NCBI GenBank assembly: GCA_012031455.1
Contig: JAAUTM010000061.1
Coordinates: 1 to 7,237, forward strand
Direction: 5' to 3'
From: Phycisphaerales bacterium
Lineage (GTDB): Bacteria > Planctomycetota > Phycisphaerae > Phycisphaerales > Phycisphaeraceae
Length of the DNA stretch: 7,237 nt
How positions within the stretch are numbered: position 1 is the first letter of the stretch; the number at the start of each line of letters is the position of its first letter. Positions 1 through 5,580 of the stretch are shown here, in pieces. A program made the translations under genes and the position numbers. The notes beneath the pieces are model-generated. The model was not told the origin of the DNA. It saw only the letters and a list, made by a program, of their open reading frames with translations, and made no database searches.

Positions 1-238
1 CAAGGGTGAAGTTCAAACCTTCCGCCAGCACGGTTTTTGCGGTATCCATGGTTTTGTCACTGGCGACTGCAGCCGATGCCTGGACCGTGGTTGCGGTTTT
101 ATCCGCTTGGGCAGTGGTCGCCTTGGCAGCTGCACAGGCGGAACACCCTTCTTCTGCCATAACCGGGCTGGTCATAGCCATCCCTGCAAGCCCCAAGGCC
201 AGTGCCAGCGTTAACGTGAGCGATTTCATCATTTTCAT
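1..238 (-). CDS. Exported protein of unknown function, N-terminal part (runs off the left edge)
   Basis: About 79 codons are visible before the window ends, so the protein is incomplete at its C-terminus. It opens with MKMMKSL, then a hydrophobic stretch (LTLTLALALGLAGMAM), then SPVMA followed by EEG. This is a typical Sec signal peptide with a likely cleavage after AMA-type residues near position 28. The mature part begins EEGCSACAAAK, so a CxxC sits four residues from the predicted N-terminus, and is followed by an Ala/Thr/Lys-rich linker. The last residues seen (AEGLNFTL) may start a folded domain that cannot be identified here. The CxxC could bind metal or haem or be redox active, but no CxxCH haem motif is present. 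The start at 238 is preceded by GGAG nine bases upstream; in-frame ATGs at 244 and 253 are alternatives. The gene reads away from tlyA's 3' end and has its own leader. Confidence 0.7.
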   Translation of the reverse strand, partial: MKMMKSLTLTLALALGLAGMAMTSPVMAEEGCSACAAAKATTAQADKTATTVQASAAVASDKTMDTAKTVLAEGLNFTL

Positions 239-271
239 AACCATGATCTCCATGTAGGTTTGTTTGCTTTT

Positions 272-291
272 ATCCCCCCACGCGGAGGGAT
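272..291 (-). other. Imperfect hairpin in the leader of the exported-protein gene
   Basis: On the plus strand ATCCCCCC and GGAGGGAT are separated by ACGC and pair at seven of eight positions. The structure lies 34 bases upstream of the chosen start at 238, inside the probable 5' untranslated leader. There is no T-run on either side, so it is not an intrinsic terminator. It may affect mRNA stability or simply be chance in a C-rich stretch. Confidence 0.35.
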
Positions 292-320
292 CAAAAGACC
301 TCACTTGCATTACGCCATGA

Positions 321-345
321 AGTATAGGCTGGTTCGACAGGTCAA
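321..345 (-). promoter_or_regulatory. Candidate promoter for the exported-protein gene
   Basis: Reading the minus strand, TATACT (321-326) matches the -10 consensus at five of six positions and lies about 80 bases before the start codon. TTGACC (340-345) resembles a -35 box, but the gap between them is only 13 bases instead of about 17, so the pair is not a good sigma-70 promoter as it stands. Given the indel-rich sequence the spacing itself may be wrong. The rest of 254-466 holds no gene I can support. Confidence 0.25.
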
Positions 346-466
346 TTGTTAATTTGGGAAATCCGTGTCATATCCATGATCGGGTAATACGGTTTGTGAT
401 GATGATCGGGCCGTTACCGGTCTTGCATTACCGTCCGATAGGTTTATTCATGCCCCACAATTGGCA

Positions 467-1170
467 TCAACTATCCCCGACCACTCGTCCCCAGGCCAGA
501 TATTCCTGATTCCCCGGTTTGCCGCCTGCAGCCGAACCACGAATCGGCGAAGGAATACATCCCTCCACCTTAATCCCCCAATCGGGCATTTGGGCCAGCA
601 CCTGTTCCACCACTTCGGTGGTCAGCGCATCGCTCAAAATACCCCCCGCTTTCCCATGGACCATTCCCGGAGGAGCTTCATACTGTGGTTTGATCAGCGT
701 GATAATGCCACGTGAAGGATTAGCCACCGCATCGCCAGCATCGTCCTGCCTCAGCCAGCGCACCGCAGCCGGAATCGCCAGTTTTGCTTGGTCCATCCCA
801 GATCAATCACCACCCAGTCCACCCCAGCAAAATCCGCCAGACCCTTGCACCTTCGCTCCGGCTTCCACGGATTCATGTGCAAGGCATTGGTGCGTTCCAG
901 CAGCGTTACCCGCTTATCCTGCCGAAGCTTCCAGGCAAACTGACCGTAAGCCGTATCAACACTGTAAACCCGGGCCGCACCCTGCTGGAGCAAACAATCC
1001 GTGAACCCTCCCGTCGAACACCCCAGATCAGCGCAAGTCAGTCCCTGCACCGACAAGGGGATCGCCTCCAGCGCTGCCGCCAGTTTCAATCCCCCGCGTG
1101 ACACATAAGGACAACCCTCTTCCATTGGAACATGGTAAATCCGCAGGTCATATCGCACCACCGGCTGCAA
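467..1170 (-). CDS. tlyA: TlyA/FtsJ-family rRNA 2'-O-methyltransferase without S4 domain (one frameshift)
   Basis: This is a SAM-dependent methyltransferase of the TlyA family. Characterised members methylate cytidine 2'-OH groups in 16S and 23S rRNA. Repairing one frameshift gives 234 residues. Visible motifs are YVSRGGLKL (22-30), the SAM-binding loop [12 protein letters not shown] (47-58), VVIDLGW (120-126), LIKPQYEA (about 160-167) and GNQEYL (220-225). The FtsJ-type catalytic tetrad K-D-K-E is complete, as K29, D123, K161 and E223. The break is at an A4 run (plus strand T4 at 782-785); one more A restores [14 protein letters not shown]. Usual TlyA proteins begin with an S4 RNA-binding domain of about 60 residues, but here only some 20 unrelated residues precede YVSRGG. 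The start is TTG at 1170 by default; an in-frame TGA 18 bases upstream is the stop of the GGDEF gene, so no S4 domain fits in this frame. GTG codons a few triplets in, or ATG at 1125, are other possible starts. It probably shares a transcript with the GGDEF gene. Confidence 0.85.
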
Positions 1171-1188
1171 ACCTGACCCATGTGTGAT

Positions 1189-2255
1189 TCAAACCCCGTG
1201 CGAGGCAATCGGCTCAGTCGCCCCTTGCGAACGCGCATCCAAAGTCCCCGGAGGAGCGGGATTGAATACGCAAAGCCTTCCCTTGCCCGTGGACTTGGCG
1301 TAGTAAAGCGCCTGGTCGGCCTGCATCAGCAACTGCTCCGCAGCGCTGGCACCTGCCAGGCGTAAACACGCCAACCCCATCGACAGCGAACAACGCACCG
1401 GTGGGCCACCCTTGTGTCGCACCACATCCCACCCCAGTTCAAACTGCTCAGCAATTCGTTTGGCGACCAATCGCGCCGTCGATGAATCCGTCTCCGGCAA
1501 AAGCACAATAAACTCATCACCCCCGAATCGTCCCGCGACATCCGCACGCCTGCAATTGGCTTCAAGCACCCGCGCCAGCTGAATCAACAATTTGATCCCC
1601 GCATTGGTGACCCAGCGCATCGTTGTATTGCTTGAACCCATCAATATCAATCATGATGCACGCCAGGTCCCGGTTGTACCGGTAGCACTGCGTGTACAAC
1701 TGCTCCAGTGCCAGATCAATCGCCCTGCGGTTGGCCAGGCCCGTCAGCGGATCCGTTGCGGCAATCGCCTGCAACTGCGTCACCGCATCCTCCAACTGTT
1801 TATTTTTGGATCTCAACTCTTCAAGCGTTTTGGTCAGTTCCCGATGCAGCCGAAGATTTTCCTGCCGGGTGCGATGTACCGCCAGGTTCTTTTCCACCAC
1901 GATCGGCAGCGCAAACAAATAGTCACCGGCTTTGACCAGATAATCACAGGCACCCCGCTGGATGGCCGCCATCGCCAGTTCAAAATCCGAAAGGCCCGTC
2001 ACAATCACCACCGGCGAAATCCGGCCTGCGATCCAGCAATTGATCCAGCACCGCCATACCTGAATCATGTTCCAGATTCAGCCCGGTAAGCACCATGTCC
2101 ACCTGTTCCAGACCGTAATCCAGAGCCTGAGTTAGTGACACCACCGGGTGCACACTCTGGTGGCCGTAGTGCCTGGTAAGCGCATCGCAGATCGCCTTGG
2201 CGCAGACCGGTTCTGGTTCGATGAGCAGCAGACTAGGATGACCCTGGATCGTCAT
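1189..2255 (-). CDS. Receiver-GGDEF diguanylate cyclase with a degenerate receiver (two frameshifts)
   Basis: Repaired, this is a 354-residue protein with three parts. A response-regulator receiver fold spans about 8-120, a helical, probably coiled-coil linker about 120-165, and a GGDEF domain about 166-330. The GGDEF half looks active: DPLTGLANRR (168-177), metal-binding DID (203-205), GGDEF (244-248), and an RxxD product-inhibition site (RRAD, 235-238) five residues before it. It should make cyclic di-GMP from two GTP. The receiver is odd: the phospho-acceptor aspartate is replaced by Gly58 (codon GGG at 2082-2084) in VLTGLNLEHDSG, and the acidic pair reads IEPEP, while the Thr (VTG) and Lys (YLVKAG) positions are kept. 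Extra bases are inferred at AAA 2017-2019 (repair gives RRPDSPVVIVTG) and TTT 1591-1593 (repair gives GDQLLIQLARVL). The ATG at 2255 has a strong ribosome binding site. No sensor kinase is visible in the window. It lies just upstream of tlyA. Confidence 0.88.
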
Positions 2256-2262
2256 GAATGAA

Positions 2263-2269
2263 CCTCCCC
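2263..2269 (-). promoter_or_regulatory. Strong Shine-Dalgarno for the GGDEF gene
   Basis: GGGGAGG lies seven bases before ATG 2255 on the minus strand. It decides the start: the open frame extends a few codons further upstream, but only this ATG has a well-placed site. It is the clearest ribosome binding site in the window; the lipoprotein and mqnD starts have none. Confidence 0.75.
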
Positions 2270-2460
2270 AACACAAAGGGAGAATTAAACCCGTTCAGGG
2301 GCAACCATCGGACATAACCTTGCAAGCCTTAATATCAATGTGAAACATTTATGACGATTGCAACATTACCGCCCGCAACTCCCGCATACCCGATGCATTT
2401 GACATGATGAGCACCTCCACCAATTTGCTCCCCAGCCGACACATTCGTTAAACTTCAACC
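2270..2460. other. Divergent intergenic region, promoter region for both flanking genes
   Basis: This stretch separates the GGDEF gene (minus) from the lipoprotein gene (plus) and must carry promoters for both unless transcription reads through. The middle (about 2320-2370) is clearly AT-richer than the coding sequence around it, as expected for promoter DNA. I found no -35/-10 pair convincing enough to call on either strand, and no clear operator dyad. Confidence 0.4.
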
Positions 2461-3193
2461 ATGCCCCAAGCCATCTCCCGCAAACTATGTTTACTACTGG
2501 CAGCCACCCTCCTGCTCTCGGCCTGCTCTGCCTCCAGCCCGCAACCTGATACTCAAGCTGCAACCCAGCCCGACACTGCCGCTGCAGTGCCCACCGAAAA
2601 CCCACCAGATCAAGCCGCCTCGATGGTCGAGCCGGCCAATTCCGCGCTAGCCACGGATGACATCGCACCCACCCTCATCAGCATGGAGGTTGATGCCAGC
2701 GAATACCGCAGGCTCTTTGATGCCGCCTTGCTGGTGCTCCGAGATGCCGGCTTCACCCTCGACCGCCGGGATTATCGCATGGGGGTCATCACCACTCGCC
2801 CCCTGGCTGCTCCCACTATTTTTGAACCTTGGAATTCCAGCCGCATTGCTTCCAGCAAGCTGGTCGAAAATACTCTCAACTATCAGCGCCTGATCGTGCG
2901 TATCCAACTGCAACCAATCCCTGCCACCGCAACCGACACCACCACTTCCGCAGCGATCACCTCCGCCGACTACCAGCTGATCGTCACCGCTATGGTCGAA
3001 CGTCAGCAACGACCCAATCAGCGACTGGAAGGCTCCACCGATCCCGATCAACTGGTCAGTGCCTATCGTTTGCATCCCCTGGCTGGCGATGATCGCAGTC
3101 GCTGGCAACATCAAGGGCACGATCCAGCCCTGGACACAGAACCTGCTTGAATCCATTGTGCGCCAGTCTTTCAACCTGCCATCCCAACCATGA
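2461..3193 (+). CDS. Putative lipoprotein of unknown function (C-terminal frameshift)
   Basis: The N-terminus (MPQAISRKLC then LLLAATLLLSAC) is a lipoprotein signal with lipobox LLSAC and modifiable Cys22. A Pro/Thr/Ala/Gln-rich linker of about 45 residues follows, which would hold the folded part away from the membrane. The folded part starts near residue 75 (SMEVDASEYRRLFDAALLVL) and contains GFTLDRRDYRMGVITTRPL, a FEPW motif and LNYQRLIVRIQL. The uninterrupted frame stops at 3150 with an unlikely Asp/Gln/His-rich tail. The +1 frame continues as IAVAGNIKGTIQPWTQNLLE and ends at TGA 3191-3193, which overlaps the mqnD start as ATGA. I therefore infer an extra base between about 3060 and 3092, most simply in C4 at 3076-3079, giving 243 residues. 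The fold looks like a small alpha/beta domain and is not a family I can name. Tight coupling to mqnD suggests co-expression but does not show a menaquinone role. Confidence 0.72.
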
Positions 3194-4078
3194 CCACTAC
3201 CACCGAACCCATCCTCCTGCGCATCGGCCACTCCCCCGACCCCGATGATGCTTTCATGTGGTTCCCGCTGGTACCCGGACCCGATGGCCGCGCCCTCATC
3301 GACACCGGCCCGTATCGCTTCCATCACATCCTCGAAGACATCCAATCCCTGAATGTCCGCAGTGAAAAAGGGGAACTGGAAATCACCGCCCTGTCCATCC
3401 ATCAGTACCCCTTCGTGGCTGATAAGTACGCCCTGACTTCCTGTGGCTCGTCCATGGGCGATGGCTATGGGCCGATGATCGTCTCCCCCCAACCCCCAAC
3501 TTTCCCTCGATGACCTTCGCAACCTCCCCGCCCCCGGCATCGCGGTGCCCGGTACCCCGCACTACCGCATTCCTAACCCTCTCGCTGCTGCTGGGCAAGG
3601 GTTCGTTCCCGTATCACGTACTCCCCTTTGATCAGATTCTGCAGGCCGTCAGCGCAGGTCGCGCCCCCGCTGGCCTGATCATCCACGAAGGTCAGCTCAC
3701 TTATCAAAACCTTGGCTTGCACCTGACCGTGGACCTTGGCAAGTGGTGGTCGCACAAGTACAACCTGCCCCTGCCTCTGGGGGGCAACGCCATCCGTCGC
3801 GACCTTGGGCCACAGCGAATGCGTGAAGTCTGTGCCATCCTGCTACGTTCGATTGATTTCGCCTTGAAGAACCGTGAAGCTGCGCTCAAACATGCCCTGA
3901 ACTACGCCCGGGATATGGATGCGAGCCTCGCTGACAAGTTTGTGGGTATGTACGTGAATCACTGGACGCTCGACTATGCCCGCGTGGCCGAACAGCCGTG
4001 CAATCCCTCCTTCAGCAAGGTCACCAGGCAGGCCTCATCCCCGACCCCGGCCCGATCGACTTCGTTGACCCCGCGTAA
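3190..4078 (+). CDS. mqnD: MqnD, 1,4-dihydroxy-6-naphthoate synthase of the futalosine menaquinone pathway (three frameshifts)
   Basis: MqnD converts cyclic dehypoxanthinyl futalosine to 1,4-dihydroxy-6-naphthoate, a late cytosolic step in menaquinone synthesis by the futalosine route. Repaired, it has 295 residues, normal for the family, with the periplasmic-binding-protein-like two-lobe fold. Visible signatures are GHSPDPDDAF (13-22), the ELEITALSIHQYP segment (62-74), SMGDGYGPM (88-96), GIAVPGTRTTAF (116-127), AGLIIHEGQLTY with the conserved His165, LPLPLGGN, and FVGMYVNHWTLDYA near the C-terminus. Three indels are inferred: one C too many in C6 (3485-3490; repair gives VSPNPQLSLDDL), one C too many in C4 (3555-3558; repair gives VPGTRTTAF), and one G missing at 3995/3996 (repair gives AEQAVQSLLQQGHQAGLIP). 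The true end is then TAA at 4076-4078 after DFVDPA. No Shine-Dalgarno is seen, consistent with translational coupling from the lipoprotein gene. No other mqn gene is in the window. Confidence 0.93.
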
Positions 4079-4084
4079 TCATCC

Positions 4085-4141
4085 CCACGCCTGATGATTA
4101 TGGCATACCACGCCTGATGGTTATAACTTGCCACGCCTGAT
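4085..4141. repeat. Short tandem repeat, 23-base period
   Basis: CCACGCCTGAT occurs three times, at 4085-4095, 4108-4118 and 4131-4141, exactly 23 bases apart. Between the first two copies the 12-base spacers are also related (seven of twelve identical, sharing TTAT). The third copy runs straight into a perfect hairpin. The array begins seven bases after the repaired mqnD stop and lies between convergent genes. Confidence 0.75.
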
Positions 4142-4167
4142 CTTCGTGGCTTTGCACGAAGATCAGG
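4136..4167. terminator. Perfect 13-bp hairpin between convergent mqnD and purK
   Basis: CCTGATCTTCGTG (4136-4148) and CACGAAGATCAGG (4155-4167) are exact reverse complements around a six-base loop, GCTTTG. It lies 57 bases after the mqnD stop and 41 bases beyond the purK stop, the expected place for a shared bidirectional terminator. Neither side has a proper T-run: the plus strand continues ATTACCCCCC. It may therefore act as a transcript-end stabiliser rather than a classic intrinsic terminator. Confidence 0.55.
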
Positions 4168-4208
4168 ATTACCCCCCACATTTTCAACTGCAACTCACCC
4201 CACCTCCA

Positions 4209-5370
4209 TCACTTTCCCCGCAGCATCTGCCTGGCCCTGAGCACACGTTCCTGAGCCTGCTCTGTACTCTCTCCCATGGCTGTCAGATGCCCCATCTTTC
4301 TTCCCGGGCGCGGCTGGCTCTTGCCGTACAAATGCAACTTCACCCCTGACTCTGTCAGTGCCGCCTTCCAATCCGGTTCCCGGTAGTTTCCCTTTTCATC
4401 CAACCAAATATCCCCCAGCAGGTTTGCCATCGCCGCCGGCGCCAGCAACTGCGTATCGCCCAACGGCAATCCGCACACCGCCCGCAACTGCTGCTCAAAC
4501 TGACAAGTCACACAGGCATCAAAACTGAAGTGCCCCGAGTTATGGGGCCGGGGAGCCAGTTCATTCACCACCAGCCTGTCATCCCCCACCACGAACATTT
4601 CCACCGCCAGCACCCCCACCAGTTCCAGAGCACATGCAATACCCGTCGCCAATTCCACCGCATCCTTATGCATCGCCGGGGTCAGCATTGCTGGTGCCAG
4701 GGTGATATCCAAAATATGCCGGTGATGCTGGTTCTGCGCCGGGGGAAACACATTCACCTCACCATCGTGACCACGGGCCACGATGACGGATATTTCCCTT
4801 GAAAAAGGGACAAACGCTTCCAGCACCCCCCGTAGGCCGACCCATCGCCGACCATGCCGCCTGTGCCTGCTGTGCATGGTCAATGCGCACTTGTCCCTTG
4901 CCGTCGTATCCGAAGTCAGCGGTCTTCAAAATGCCGGGCACCCCGATCTCGCCAACGGCTTTATCCAACTCACTGATGCTCTGCACAACACGAAACTCCG
5001 CCACGGGAAATCCGTGCTTGCGCAGAAAGGTTTTTTCACGCACGCGGTGTCGGCAAGTATCCAGAACCAATGGCGAGGGCCGGACCGGTTTGATCTTCGC
5101 AATCGCCTCCAAAGTTGGGGCCGGTACATTTTCAAACTCAAAGGTCACCACATCCACGTTCCGGGCAAAACCCACCGCTGCTTCCACATCCTCGTAAGCT
5201 GCATTCACTTCCACATCCGCCACCTGCCCGGTCGGGCAATCGGCCTGCGGGTCCAGCGCATGCACGCGGTAACCCATCCGCCGGGCGGCAATGGCAAACA
5301 TGCGTCCGAGTTGCCCCCCGCCGAGGATGCCCACCGTCCGTCCGGGCAATATGGGTGTTAATTTGCTCAT
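4209..5370 (-). CDS. purK: PurK, N5-carboxyaminoimidazole ribonucleotide synthase (one frameshift)
   Basis: PurK is the ATP-grasp enzyme that makes N5-CAIR from AIR, bicarbonate and ATP in purine biosynthesis; its product is rearranged by PurE. Repaired length is 386 residues, normal for the family. Signatures are GILGGGQLGRM (14-24), ALDPQADCPTGQVAD (38-52), VVTFEFENVP (74-83), ATP-grasp LKTADFGYDGKGQ (148-160), EAFVPFSREISVIVARG, VNELAPRPHNSGH and FEQQLRAVCGLPLGD. The break is one extra base in a six-base run (plus strand C6, 4826-4831); removing it joins GRPTG to VLEAFVPFSREIS. The ATG at 5370 (MSKLTPILPG) is chosen because conserved sequence begins about 13 residues later; ATGs at 5382 and 5385 are possible and no clear Shine-Dalgarno decides. 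purE is not adjacent on the visible side, unlike the common purEK arrangement. The nearest upstream gene is acnA on the same strand, with 210 bases and a large inverted repeat between. Confidence 0.93.
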
Positions 5371-5434
5371 GAAGGTCGGCATCATACCCGAACGACTGTC
5401 CCCGTCGGTACGAATGAAAATCTTTCTCCTGAAG

Positions 5435-5449
5435 CACGAGTTGCTCGTG
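5435..5449. other. Small perfect dyad in the purK leader
   Basis: CACGAG (5435-5440) and CTCGTG (5444-5449) are inverted around TTG. It lies about 65 bases upstream of the purK start and could be an operator half-site pair or a small RNA hairpin. It does not resemble the enterobacterial PurR box. A six-base dyad may also be chance. Confidence 0.3.
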
Positions 5450-5467
5450 TCACGAATCATTGATCTT

Positions 5468-5536
5468 CCGCGGGTTTCCACCCGCGGCTATGAAGAACGG
5501 TGATTAGTCCGCGTAGCCGCGGGTGGAAACCCGCGG
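5468..5536. repeat. 23-bp perfect inverted repeat with nested hairpins, REP-like element
   Basis: The arms at 5468-5490 and 5514-5536 are exact 23-base reverse complements, separated by a 23-base spacer. Each arm contains its own smaller dyad, CCGCGGG and CCCGCGG around a six-base loop (TTTCCA or TGGAAA), so the element can fold either as one long hairpin or as two adjacent ones. Two head-to-head palindromic units with a short linker is the architecture of REP/BIME-type dispersed elements, which in many bacteria are mobilised by RAYT (TnpA-REP) proteins. It sits between acnA and purK, both on the minus strand, 45 bases past the acnA stop. It may also stabilise or end the acnA transcript. Only one copy is in the window, so dispersal elsewhere is inferred. 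Confidence 0.7.
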
Positions 5537-5580
5537 TGACATAACCTTGATCCGTTTCATAATGATTGATGTTGAATTCC

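Noticed and set aside
376..420. Two copies of ATGATCGGG near 376 and 402
   Set aside because: Only nine bases are shared and the flanks differ, so this is not distinguishable from chance.
452..470. Short dyad ATGCC and GGCAT just past the tlyA stop as a terminator
   Set aside because: The stem is only five base pairs, with an eight-base loop and no T-run.
519..1004. Plus-strand open frames opposite tlyA (519-1004) and opposite the GGDEF gene (1592-2089)
   Set aside because: Both lie antisense to conserved genes, have low-complexity products and no ribosome binding sites.
2399..2427. TTGACA at 2399-2404 as a -35 box for the lipoprotein gene
   Set aside because: The hexamer is perfect, but at 16-18 bases downstream there is only AATTTG or CAATTT, which matches the -10 consensus at two positions.
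2647..3540. A 297-codon open frame on the minus strand opposite the lipoprotein and mqnD
   Set aside because: It is long, but the plus strand carries a lipobox and the MqnD signatures here, while the minus product has no recognisable motif. It is Gly-rich shadow coding caused by Pro/Ala-rich codons on the real strand.
4783..5361. A 192-codon plus-strand open frame opposite purK
   Set aside because: The minus strand encodes unmistakable PurK motifs throughout. The plus product is His/Arg/Pro-rich with no family resemblance.
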